Below are positions 30,929 through 38,504 of a stretch of DNA of 64,000 nt, piece after piece (within the stretch, counting starts at the first letter, position 1; each line of letters opens with the position of its first letter). Source of the stretch: Hartmannibacter diazotrophicus (GTDB lineage Bacteria; Pseudomonadota; Alphaproteobacteria; Rhizobiales; Pleomorphomonadaceae); NCBI RefSeq assembly GCF_900231165.1, contig NZ_LT960614.1:4976001-5040000 (forward strand). The letters are read 5' to 3'. A program made the translations under genes and the position numbers. The notes below the pieces were generated by a model. That model searched no databases. It was not told where the DNA came from and saw only the letters and a program-made list of their open reading frames with translations.

Positions 30929-32254
30929 ATGCCCACCAACGAAATCCTGTCCCTATGCATGATCGGCGGCTTCTTCGTGATGCTGCTGGTCGGCTTTCCG
31001 GTGGCTGTCTGCCTTGCCGTCTGCGGCTTCGTCTTCGGCTATGCCGGCTTCGGCATGTCGCTGTTCCAGCTCCTGCCCGCCCGCATCTTCGGCGTTACGA
31101 CCAACTACACGCTGCTGGCGCTGCCGCTGTTCATCTTCATGGGCATCATGCTGGAGCGATCCAAGATCGCCGAGGATCTGCTTGAGGTGATAGGACTTGC
31201 CATGGGCGGCCTGCGCGGCGGCATGGCGCTCGCCATCGTCCTCGTCGGCGTGTTGATGGGGGCTGCCTCCGGCGTCGTCGGCGCCACCGTCGTCACCATG
31301 GGCCTCATCGCGCTCAACCCGCTCATCCGGCGCGGCTACGACAAGGGCGTCGCGGCCGGCGTCATCTGCGCCTCCGGAACGCTCGGTCAGATCATTCCGC
31401 CGAGCCTCGTCCTGATCCTGCTCGCCGACATCATGGGCGAATCGGTCGGCACCCTCTTTGCCGCCGCCCTCATTCCCGGCCTGCTGCTCGCCGGCCTTTT
31501 CGTCATCTACATTCTCCTGATCGGCGTCTTCCTGCCGGACCGCGTCCCCGCGATTCCGCTGGAGGAACGCCGGGCCGTCAGCGGCAAGGAGCTGGCGGGG
31601 CGTCTGCTGCGCGTCGTCCTCCCGCCATTGGCACTCATCTTCATGGTGCTCGGCTCCATCATCGGCGGCATTGCCGCGCCGACGGAGGCCGCCTCCATGG
31701 GCGCCTTCGGGTCGATCCTGCTGGCGCTCTTTTCCGGCCGCCTCTCCTTCGCCGCGTTGAGGGACGTCGTGCGCGGCGCCTTCGTCACCAGCGCCATGGT
31801 CTTCTTCATCCTGATCTTCGCCCAGGTCTTCTCGCTGGCTTTCCGGGGCCTTGGCGGCGAGCGGCTGGTCCAGGACGCCTTCGCCTATGTGCCCGGCGGC
31901 ATCCACGGCCAGCTTCTCTTCCTGATGATCCTGCTCTTCGTGCTAGGCTTCTTCCTGGAGTGGATCGAGATCTCCTATATCGCCCTGCCGCTGTTCCTGC
32001 CGGTGCTGCATTCGGCCGGCGTCGACATGACATGGGTGGCGATCCTCATCGCGGTCAACCTGCAGACGTCCTTCCTCACCCCGCCCTTCGGCTGGGCGCT
32101 GTTCTTCCTCAAGGGCGTCGCGCCGCCAGAACTGAAGACGACGGACATCTACCGGGGCGTCATCCCCTTCATCCTCGTCCAGCTCTTCGGCCTGCTGCTC
32201 GTCTATCTCCTGCCGGAGACGGCGACCTGGCTGCCGAACGCCATCGGCTGGTGA
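30929..32254 (+). CDS. TRAP transporter large permease (DctM)
   Basis: This 441-residue permease with about 12 helices moves the substrate in symport with sodium or protons. Family features include ALPLFIFMGIMLERS, the GAASGVVGATVVTMG hairpin loop and GQIIPPSLVLILLADIMG, with a second inverted half carrying NLQTSFLTPPFGWALFF. It is the last gene of the first TRAP operon; a hairpin lies 30 bases after the stop. Unlike the second TRAP system at 42613, no catabolic genes flank it, so the substrate is open. Confidence 0.93.
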   Translation: MPTNEILSLCMIGGFFVMLLVGFPVAVCLAVCGFVFGYAGFGMSLFQLLPARIFGVTTNYTLLALPLFIFMGIMLERSKIAEDLLEVIGLAMGGLRGGMALAIVLVGVLMGAASGVVGATVVTMGLIALNPLIRRGYDKGVAAGVICASGTLGQIIPPSLVLILLADIMGESVGTLFAAALIPGLLLAGLFVIYILLIGVFLPDRVPAIPLEERRAVSGKELAGRLLRVVLPPLALIFMVLGSIIGGIAAPTEAASMGAFGSILLALFSGRLSFAALRDVVRGAFVTSAMVFFILIFAQVFSLAFRGLGGERLVQDAFAYVPGGIHGQLLFLMILLFVLGFFLEWIEISYIALPLFLPVLHSAGVDMTWVAILIAVNLQTSFLTPPFGWALFFLKGVAPPELKTTDIYRGVIPFILVQLFGLLLVYLLPETATWLPNAIGW

Positions 32255-32284
32255 CGGGATAGGCGGCCGCGATCCGATCTGGTG

Positions 32285-32308
32285 CCACGGTCCCTTGAGG
32301 GGCCGTGG
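32285..32308 (+). terminator. Putative terminator after the first TRAP operon
   Basis: CCACGGTCCC (32285-32294) pairs with GGGGCCGTGG (32299-32308) around TTGA, with one T-G wobble. There is no T-run after it, so its strength as an intrinsic terminator is doubtful. Confidence 0.5.
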
Positions 32309-32376
32309 TCAACGCTTGCGGAGCAAAAGGGATGACGATATACCGACGCGCATTCCGCGCGTTATGCGCGGCGGAT

Positions 32377-32451
32377 TGGGGCGTCGCCAAGTGGTAAGGC
32401 AGCGGCTTTTGGTGCCGCCATTCCCAGGTTCGAATCCTGGCGCCCCAGCCA
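32377..32451 (+). tRNA. tRNA-Gln (TTG anticodon)
   Basis: A 75-base cloverleaf is clear: acceptor TGGGGCG/CGCCCCA, D-arm GCC...GGC, anticodon stem GCGGC/GCCGC around loop TTTTGGT, T-arm CCAGG-TTCGAAT-CCTGG, and encoded CCA at 32449-32451. Anticodon TTG reads CAA glutamine codons. Confidence 0.97.
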
Positions 32452-32490
32452 ATTCCCACGGCAGACCAGCATCGCCGACGACGGCAGGCC

Positions 32491-33237
32491 TCACCCCTCA
32501 TCCTTGCGCAAGGCCGCATAGGCGGCCGAGAACCCGTCGAGGATCAGTTCGATCTTGACGGTCGCCTCGTTCGGCCGCTCCCCGGCCTTGGCCGGCTTTT
32601 TCTCGACAATCTGCGGCGGTGCCTTGGCAATGACCGTCGCCCGGCTCTCCTTCTTCATCGCCTCGATCATCTCCGGCGGAACCATTCCATCGACGATGCA
32701 GCCCTGATAAAGACACCGGCTGATCGGGAAGTGCGATTGGAAATCCCCGATCGCGATCGTCACCCCCTCCGCGACGAAGACACCGAGGGGAACCGCCATC
32801 TGCATAGTGGTCGCGCCGGTGCCGGCATCATAGGCGAGGGCCAGCACCAGACTGATCTTCCCGTCCGGGGAAACCGTCTGGCCGGCGATCTGGCAGCGCC
32901 CGTCCTTGAGACAGTCGAGCGACCAGGCGCCGTGGGTCTTCGAAGCGCCGCCTTCGAGCGTCGGCGTCTTGCGCGGCGGCGGAGCGCTGGACGGCACGGC
33001 CGCACGCGGTTTCGTCGGCGTTGCCGCCGGCGCGCCGCCGCCTGCCGAATCGATGATCTGGTCCTTCCGCGTTCCGTCCGGATTGGTCAGGATCGGCGTG
33101 CCGGTCGTGGAACGGGAGGCCGGCGTGGAAAACATCGGTCCGCCGCTCTCCTGCCCGTAAAGACTGGCCGGGATCGCAGCGGCGGCGACGAACGCCAGAC
33201 CGGCGACAAGCACCTGTGATGACCGGGATTTCTGCAT
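32491..33237 (-). CDS. Invasion-associated locus B (IalB) family protein
   Basis: This 248-residue secreted protein has a signal peptide (about residues 1-27), a Pro/Ala-rich low-complexity linker (about 55-90), then the IalB domain with its conserved Cys pairs (LDCLKDGRC near the start and ISRCLYQGC near residue 180). In Bartonella IalB helps invasion, but homologues are widespread in free-living Hyphomicrobiales where their function is unknown. ATG 33237 follows a strong AAGGAGGGG site. It is divergent from the small secreted protein at 33386, with 148 bases between. Confidence 0.87.
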   Translation of the reverse strand: MQKSRSSQVLVAGLAFVAAAAIPASLYGQESGGPMFSTPASRSTTGTPILTNPDGTRKDQIIDSAGGGAPAATPTKPRAAVPSSAPPPRKTPTLEGGASKTHGAWSLDCLKDGRCQIAGQTVSPDGKISLVLALAYDAGTGATTMQMAVPLGVFVAEGVTIAIGDFQSHFPISRCLYQGCIVDGMVPPEMIEAMKKESRATVIAKAPPQIVEKKPAKAGERPNEATVKIELILDGFSAAYAALRKDEG

Positions 33238-33385
33238 CGCTCCCCTCCTTCCGCGCATCGGCCCCTTGAACGGCTCCGGCCTGACATCCGGCCTGCTGCG
33301 CCTGCTGGAAACAAATATCAAAAGTTGCTGAATGAACGAGACACAACTAATATCAGGTGAACTCGACATTCAAGGAGGAAGCGAC

Positions 33386-33775
33386 ATGGCGTCCCTGAAA
33401 GGTTGCCTGCTCGGAGGGATCATCATGCTCGCCGGGGCCTTGCCACAGGCCGCGAGCGCTCAGGCCTATGTCGACCAGCCCCTCGAGAGCGGACCGGGCG
33501 GCGCCTATGTGCCGCAGATGCCGCCGGGCCTGCGACCAATTGCCCAGCCGAAAGTCCCCGCGGTGATCAAAAAGCAGCGCGCGGCGCCGGCGCAGGTCAA
33601 GAAGGCTGCAACCCGATCGACGCCCGAGACGCCGCACATTGTGCTTCCGACCGTCGGGCACGGCACCAATACATTCATCGATCTGGCGGCGGAGCGGGAA
33701 TGGCCGTCGACCGCGCGGGCGCGAGAAGTCCTTGCTGCTTCGAAGGATACGGGGAGCAGCGAAAAGCCGAGGTAA
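33386..33775 (+). CDS. Hypothetical small secreted protein
   Basis: This 129-residue protein is not recognised. A signal peptide is clear (about residues 1-26, ending ASA before QAYVD), followed by a Pro- and Lys-rich segment with little predicted structure. ATG 33386 is chosen because AAGGAGGAA lies eight bases upstream. It sits between a divergent IalB-family gene and the curli genes, with a 240-base AT-rich gap before csgG, so it may be unrelated to curli. CsgE was considered and rejected because none of its conserved residues are present. Confidence 0.72.
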   Translation: MASLKGCLLGGIIMLAGALPQAASAQAYVDQPLESGPGGAYVPQMPPGLRPIAQPKVPAVIKKQRAAPAQVKKAATRSTPETPHIVLPTVGHGTNTFIDLAAEREWPSTARAREVLAASKDTGSSEKPR

Positions 33776-33879
33776 GCCGCCGGCGCCGGACCGGAGCCGG
33801 CGATCGTTCCATGCTCACCCCTCGCCGCTGTGCACGCCAGATCGCCGCTTTCGCCTTTGCACATCTTTTGATTGTTTAC

Positions 33880-33895
33880 GTTGTATATTTACAAC
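33880..33895. promoter_or_regulatory. Palindrome in the csgG promoter region
   Basis: GTTGTA-TATT-TACAAC is a perfect 6-4-6 inverted repeat about 120 bases upstream of csgG, in a sharply AT-rich stretch followed by a T-run. It is a good candidate operator for the curli regulator, or a weak terminator for the preceding gene. A smaller dyad, CTCAC-N5-GTGAG, occurs at 33984-33998. Confidence 0.45.
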
Positions 33896-34015
33896 TTTTT
33901 TAGAATTTGATCGGCCTGCCCCGTTTGGTAGTTGCCACGATCCAAAAGGTTGTATTTCATGCTGGCATTAATCAGAAGTAGAACTCACATTTCGTGAGCG
34001 GGCGGGGTTACGATA

Positions 34016-34861
34016 ATGAATTTCAAGATTCTGGCGGCCTTTATGGCCGCGATGTCCGTTGCTGCCTGCCAGACGGGTCAGCATCTCAACACGCCAAAGG
34101 CAGCGCTGACGGTTCCGACCAAGACGACACCGAAGGTGACCGGCATGCCCGCGCCTGCGGTTCCGGTCGACGTCGCGGTCTACGATTTCCCGGATCTCAC
34201 CGGTCAGGCGAAGCCGAACGAGACCTTCGCCGAATACAGCCGCGCGGTGACGCAGGGCGGCGCCTCCATTCTGATCGACGTGCTGAAGTCGGCAGGCAGC
34301 GGACAATGGTTCCGCGTTGTCGAGCGCACCGGCCTCAAGGATCTGGTGCAGGAGCGCACCCTGATCGAGAACACCCAGCGCTCCTACGGGCGGTCGAGTG
34401 GCCTCCAGCCGGTCCGCTTCGCCGGCCTGCTGCTCCAGGGCGGCATCGTCGGCTATGATTCGAACGACATTACGGGCGGCGCCGGCGCCAAATACCTGGG
34501 CATCGGCGGCGACGTGCAATACCGCTCCGATGTCATCACCGTCAGCCTGCGGGCCGTCAGCGTGCAGAACGGCGAGGTCCTCGCCTCCACGACCACGACC
34601 AAGCAGATCTACTCCGTCCAGGTGCGCGGCGGCGCCTACAAGTTCGTCGTGCCCGGAGAGCTGCTCGAGATCGAGATCGGCCAGTCGCGCAACGATCCGA
34701 CCTCCCTTGCCGTGCGGGAAGGCATCGAGCTGGCGGTCTATTCGCTGGCGGTCGACGGTGTGCGCAGCGGCCTGTGGCATTTGAAGAACCCGGCTCTGGA
34801 GGCCGAGTTCGTCCGTAAATTTGACAAGAGTTATCGCTCGGCGGTCGTCGGCGGAACCTGA
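34016..34861 (+). CDS. csgG: Curli secretion channel lipoprotein CsgG
   Basis: This 281-residue outer-membrane lipoprotein forms the nonameric pore that exports curlin subunits. A lipoprotein signal with lipobox V-A-A-C18 is visible, and the CsgG domain runs from about residue 50 (VDVAVYDFPDLTGQ) through the pore-constriction region, RVVERTGLKDLVQER and ending near residue 275. Size is close to the E. coli protein (277). It is separated by a 350-base AT-rich region from the giant curlin, so it likely has its own promoter. It is the strongest single evidence that the downstream Q/N-rich repeat proteins are secreted curlins. Confidence 0.94.
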   Translation: MNFKILAAFMAAMSVAACQTGQHLNTPKAALTVPTKTTPKVTGMPAPAVPVDVAVYDFPDLTGQAKPNETFAEYSRAVTQGGASILIDVLKSAGSGQWFRVVERTGLKDLVQERTLIENTQRSYGRSSGLQPVRFAGLLLQGGIVGYDSNDITGGAGAKYLGIGGDVQYRSDVITVSLRAVSVQNGEVLASTTTTKQIYSVQVRGGAYKFVVPGELLEIEIGQSRNDPTSLAVREGIELAVYSLAVDGVRSGLWHLKNPALEAEFVRKFDKSYRSAVVGGT

Positions 34862-35211
34862 TTTCATCAAGGCATGGATTCATGCAGGGCTTGATTTAGA
34901 GAAGATCTGAAACAGCAGATTCAAAATACATCGGCACCGTGCTCATCCATCAGGTGAGCGCGGTTGTCGTGTTGCTTAAGTATAACTCTCATAATCGAAT
35001 CAATGATCGACATAAGTATTTATCCATTTGCCCAACAATGGATTTATTAACGGACGCTTAATTAATGTTATCTTTCTCAAGGCGTATTTGCTTGGATTTT
35101 AAACTTGGCAATCGGTTTCATCAATGCTACTTAATAGTGCGTTAATCAACCCTTCAATCAAAGGGCGAGACGAGCGCTCGACGCGCACATATGAATGGGA
35201 GCACTTTTCCA
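34862..35211 (+). promoter_or_regulatory. AT-rich promoter region of the giant curlin
   Basis: These 350 bases are far more AT-rich than the window average and hold no gene. Near the start an imperfect hairpin (ATCAAG 34866-34871 with CTTGAT 34890-34895) may end the csgG transcript. The middle holds several TTAA-rich segments (around 35040-35075). The length and composition resemble the complex csg promoters that bind nucleoid proteins and CsgD-type regulators; the regulators here are unknown. Confidence 0.5.
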
Positions 35212-37365
35212 ATGACGAAATCGACACTCTACGCGGCGCTGCTGGCCAGCGTCGTTCTCGGTGCCCTGGGCGGCATCGCGCACGCGGAGGACGGCGTTGA
35301 CGGCCTCGTGACGCAGACCGGCAAGGGCAACTTCGGGCTGGTCAACCAGCATGAGGAGGATGGCTCGAAGGCCCTCATCGGCCAGAGCGGCAAGGGCAAC
35401 GCCGCCGTGACGGAGCAGACCGGCGGCACCAACAACACGGCCGGCACCGTTCAGGTCGGCAACAACAACGGCGCGATGACGTATCAGATCGACTCCGCCG
35501 ACGCCACGGCGACGATCGGCCAGTTCGGCAACGGCAACGACGCGGTCGCCGTCCAGAACAACGTCGACCCGACCAGTTCGACCATCCTGCAGTTCGGCAA
35601 CGGCAACAACGCCTACAACACGCAGCTCGACGTCAACAATTCCAACGCCGCCACGCTGCAGGTGGGCAATGGCAACACCGCTCTCAACACCCAGCAATAC
35701 AACACACTCGGCGGCAACAACTTGAATGCCGCCATTGGCCAGTTCGGCAACGGCAACTTCGGCAACAACGTGCAGGAGAACAGCGAGGACGGCAACGCCG
35801 CCATCCTGCAGGTCGGCAACGGCAACGGCGCGACGAACCTCCAGACCTACACCTCGGGCGCAAACGCCTTCGTCGGTCAGTTCGGCAACCGCAACGGCGC
35901 CTTCAACAGCCAGACGGCCAGCAGCAACGTCAACACGACCATCGTCCAGCGCGGCAACCGCAACGGCGCCGTGACCATCCAGACGGACACCACCGACTCC
36001 AACGCTCTCATCGGCCAGGACGGCAACCGCAACTGGGCGTCGAACTATCAGGCCGACAGCCAGGACGTCGATGCGGCGATCCTCCAGAAGGGCGACGCCA
36101 ACTTCGCCTTCAACAGCCAGACCGACACCGATCCTTCGGTGGCCGGCATCCTGCAGAATGGCAACGGCAACTTCGCCTTCAACGTCCAGAACAATGTCAC
36201 GGACTCAACGGCGCTGATCGGCCAGTTCGGCAACGGCAACGTCGCCGGCAACATCCAGCAGGCGGACAGCAGCAACGACATCGCGGGCATCCTGCAGGTC
36301 GGCAACCGCAACACCGCCTTCAACACCCAGGGCGAGACCCAGACGGTGACCTATCAGTTGACCCCAACCGTTGACTGGACGACTGAGGAAACACTCCAGG
36401 GCGGCAAGCTCTGGGATTCAGAGGATCAGGGACCATTCACGATCGGTGCTCTTTTCGGTCCCGTGATGGTCACCGGCTCCGGCTCTGCCCCGGCCGAGAA
36501 TTCGATCGCCGTGATCGGTCAATTCGGCGATCGAAACACCGCCGCGAATGTCCAGGTTGGCCAACTGATTTTGCCGGCTGAAGGAACCGCAACCCAGACA
36601 ACAACCGCTTACTGGGCATCTTCGACGGGAAGCTACCTGAATCCCTTCAAGCCTGACCTTGAATGGCAGCAGGAAAGCGCCTCGACGACGAACGAGTGGG
36701 AAGTGACCAACCCGCTTGGTGAAGTCAATCTCCCCACCATCGCCTCGGCGGCTGGCATCGTGCAGGTCGGTGACGACAATGCCGCCTTCAACTTCCAGAC
36801 CGTCACGGCCGGCTCGCTGGCTGCCACGGTTCAGGTCGGCGACGGCAACTTCGGCCTGAACACCCAGACCTATACCGCAGGCACCGTCGCAGCCAATGTG
36901 CAGGTCGGCGACGGCAACGCTGCCGTCAACACGCAGCAGTTTGCGGCCTTCTCCGCGGCCGGCATCGTCCAGATTGGTGACGACAACGCCGCCGTGACCA
37001 CCCAGGTCGCCAGCCTCGGCGACCGTGCCCTGACGATCCAGAACGGCTCGAACAACTTCGCGAGCACCGCCCAGATCGCCAGCGCCGGCAACTCCTCGCT
37101 GATCGTCCAGAACGCCGATTATTCGGTCGCGCTGGTCGGCCAGACGGATGGCGGCAACAACGCGGCCGTTCTCCAGAGCGGGGCATACTCGAACGCCTGG
37201 ATTTCGCAGTCCGGCAGCGCCTCGAACGCCGCCATCGTCCAGTATGGCTCGGGCTCCAGCGATGCCGACCGCAACTATGCGACGGTCGTCCAGCAGAACG
37301 GTGGCCACAACGCGGCCATCTTCCAGGCCGGTTCGTCCAACGTGGCGGCCGTCTTCCAGAACTGA
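35212..37365 (+). CDS. csgA: Giant curlin-repeat protein, major amyloid subunit (CsgA-like)
   Basis: This 717-residue secreted protein is an extreme CsgA homologue (E. coli CsgA has 151 residues and five repeats). After a signal peptide ending near IAHA-ED (residue 26), each repeat reads Q-x-G-x-x-N-x-A-x-x-x-Q. The first Gln of successive repeats falls at 35, 58, 81, 104, 127, 150, 177, 200, 223, 246, 269, 292, 315, 338 and 362, then 437, then 518, 541, 564, 587, 610 and 633: a 23-residue period. Two non-repetitive inserts (about 375-430 and 450-512) interrupt it, and the last 65 residues change to mostly 11-residue spacing. ATG 35212 gives the signal peptide. A beta-solenoid amyloid is expected. 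Confidence 0.9.
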   Translation: MTKSTLYAALLASVVLGALGGIAHAEDGVDGLVTQTGKGNFGLVNQHEEDGSKALIGQSGKGNAAVTEQTGGTNNTAGTVQVGNNNGAMTYQIDSADATATIGQFGNGNDAVAVQNNVDPTSSTILQFGNGNNAYNTQLDVNNSNAATLQVGNGNTALNTQQYNTLGGNNLNAAIGQFGNGNFGNNVQENSEDGNAAILQVGNGNGATNLQTYTSGANAFVGQFGNRNGAFNSQTASSNVNTTIVQRGNRNGAVTIQTDTTDSNALIGQDGNRNWASNYQADSQDVDAAILQKGDANFAFNSQTDTDPSVAGILQNGNGNFAFNVQNNVTDSTALIGQFGNGNVAGNIQQADSSNDIAGILQVGNRNTAFNTQGETQTVTYQLTPTVDWTTEETLQGGKLWDSEDQGPFTIGALFGPVMVTGSGSAPAENSIAVIGQFGDRNTAANVQVGQLILPAEGTATQTTTAYWASSTGSYLNPFKPDLEWQQESASTTNEWEVTNPLGEVNLPTIASAAGIVQVGDDNAAFNFQTVTAGSLAATVQVGDGNFGLNTQTYTAGTVAANVQVGDGNAAVNTQQFAAFSAAGIVQIGDDNAAVTTQVASLGDRALTIQNGSNNFASTAQIASAGNSSLIVQNADYSVALVGQTDGGNNAAVLQSGAYSNAWISQSGSASNAAIVQYGSGSSDADRNYATVVQQNGGHNAAIFQAGSSNVAAVFQN
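35305..36330 (+). repeat. Degenerate 69-base tandem repeat, block 1 (15 units)
   Basis: Fifteen in-frame units of about 69 bases encode curlin repeats 1-15 of the giant curlin. The core GGC-AAC-GGC-AAC (Gly-Asn-Gly-Asn) recurs in most units. Only two spacings differ from 23 codons (27 after unit 6, 24 before unit 15). DNA identity between units is moderate, so this is an old, selectively maintained array rather than recent slippage. Confidence 0.8.
36757..37362 (+). repeat. Degenerate 69-base tandem repeat, block 2, and 33-base C-terminal repeats
   Basis: Six more 69-base units encode curlin repeats with Gln at residues 518, 541, 564, 587, 610 and 633, here with Gly-Asp-Asx-Asn in place of Gly-Asn-Gly-Asn in the first four. 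The end of the gene switches to units near 33 bases, with Gln at 655, 666, 677, 694, 705 and 716, like the half-repeat register of canonical CsgA/CsgB. Confidence 0.75.
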
Positions 37366-37379
37366 GTCTGACAGCAACC

Positions 37380-37410
37380 GGAGGCGCGCCATCACGGCGC
37401 GCCTCCTTTT
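37380..37410 (+). terminator. Rho-independent terminator between csgA and csgH
   Basis: GGAGGCGCGCC (37380-37390) pairs perfectly with GGCGCGCCTCC (37396-37406) around ATCAC, followed by TTTT. Its position 15 bases after the giant curlin stop and 18 bases before csgH suggests partial read-through that lowers the downstream genes. Confidence 0.85.
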
Positions 37411-37427
37411 CCCAAGGGGATGGGACG

Positions 37428-37838
37428 ATGCCGGCATGCCGCCTGACGGTTCTCCTTCTTGCGATGCCGCTCGTTGCCGCCTCACCGGCCAGCGCGGAGA
37501 ACGGGGCGATGACGGGCATGTTCATTCCGGGCCAGCCGCTCGATTCCCGTGTCCTTCGCTGTGGCATCGGGATCGAGGAACGGAGCATGGCGATCATTTC
37601 GCCCGTCCTTGAAACCTCGACCCCGCTCGACGGCCGCTACAGCCTGACCCTCGTGAAGCAATCCGCCTCCGGGACCAGCACCAGCAGCCAGTCGAACCGG
37701 TTCCACGGGTCCTTCGGCGGGGTTCGACTGATGGTCGACATCCCCGCGACCATAAAGATTTCGATGCAGGTCTCCGACAGCGCGGGTTCGCCGCTCTGCG
37801 AGATCAACGAGACAATCACGGTGCCGACGCGGATCTGA
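37428..37838 (+). CDS. csgH: CsgH-like curli assembly chaperone/inhibitor
   Basis: This 136-residue periplasmic protein resembles CsgH, the alphaproteobacterial counterpart of CsgC that keeps curlin subunits soluble before export. A signal peptide ends near SPASA (residue 23). The mature domain has the Ig-like signature LRCGI, then RYSLTLVKQSASGTS-type strands and SSQSNRF. Two Cys (45 and 124) are placed to form a disulfide. AAGGGGATGGGACG precedes the ATG. It lies between the major curlin terminator and another curlin, supporting the assignment. Confidence 0.85.
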   Translation: MPACRLTVLLLAMPLVAASPASAENGAMTGMFIPGQPLDSRVLRCGIGIEERSMAIISPVLETSTPLDGRYSLTLVKQSASGTSTSSQSNRFHGSFGGVRLMVDIPATIKISMQVSDSAGSPLCEINETITVPTRI

Positions 37839-37863
37839 GACCGCCTGGGCAGGGAGTATGCCG

Positions 37864-38469
37864 ATGACCATGGCAAGACACATCCGGATAGCCGCATGCG
37901 CGGCCGCGCTCGGTCTCCTGACGGCCGGCGCCGCGCCCGCCACCGCCGAGGACCTTCTGGTTCATGGCTTCGAGAGTGCCGCATCCTCCGCCGGCAGCCT
38001 GATGCAGCCGATCCAGCCGGCGGGCGCCGGCGCCGCCACCGGATCGACGTCCTCGATCATCCAACTCGGCACGGACAATCATGCCACCGCCGCGCTGACC
38101 GGCAGCGGACATCTGGCCGTCGTGCAGCAATCGGGCACCGGCAACCGCGCCATGCAGGCCATCGAGGGCACCGGCTCCACGGCGCTTCTGGTCCAGGGCG
38201 GCAGTAACAACACGGTGGCGCAGGTCAGCCGCGGCAATGACAATTTCCAGCTCGTCGGCGTGTCCGGCTCCAACAACGACGTCGGCTATGTCCAGGTGGG
38301 CGATCAGCTCGCCGGCGTCCTCGATGTCCGCGACGCCGAGAACACGTCGGTGTTCGCGCTGCAGACGCCCCAATCGGGACGCTTCCTGATGCCGACGGGC
38401 ATCCGCGGCCTTGAGAACAAGGTCGTCGTCGTCGTGCCCGGGCGGATGTACGTCCTGCCCAAACGCTGA
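37864..38469 (+). CDS. Minor curlin-repeat protein (CsgB-like candidate)
   Basis: This 201-residue secreted protein has a signal peptide (about 1-29), a Ser/Ala/Pro-rich linker, then three to four curlin-type repeats (Gln 67, 89 and 111; SIIQLGTDN, VVQQSGTGN, LLVQGGSNN, DNFQ) with a 22-residue period, and an unusual hydrophobic, basic C-terminus (VVVVVPGRMYVLPKR). A charged non-amyloid end is a feature of CsgB, which anchors fibres to the cell and nucleates CsgA; the match is suggestive only. ATG 37864 has GGGAG seven bases upstream; ATG 37858 is too close. It lies 25 bases after csgH and 35 before csgF. Confidence 0.75.
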   Translation: MTMARHIRIAACAAALGLLTAGAAPATAEDLLVHGFESAASSAGSLMQPIQPAGAGAATGSTSSIIQLGTDNHATAALTGSGHLAVVQQSGTGNRAMQAIEGTGSTALLVQGGSNNTVAQVSRGNDNFQLVGVSGSNNDVGYVQVGDQLAGVLDVRDAENTSVFALQTPQSGRFLMPTGIRGLENKVVVVVPGRMYVLPKR

Positions 38470-38504
38470 CCCAGACTCCAGCATCACTGAAGAGGATCAA
38501 ACCC

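Noticed and set aside
32355-32371. CCGCGC/GCGCGG hairpin just before tRNA-Gln
   Set aside because: It is six bases in very GC-rich sequence with no T-run. It may be part of the tRNA precursor leader, and no role can be claimed.
33386-33775. CsgE candidate
   Set aside because: It has the right size and position but none of the CsgE motifs. It is Pro/Lys-rich and likely disordered.
35305-37362. Regular 69-base tandem repeat suggesting a CRISPR or satellite array
   Set aside because: All units stay in frame, vary in sequence at synonymous positions and encode curlin repeats. There are no unique spacers between identical repeats.
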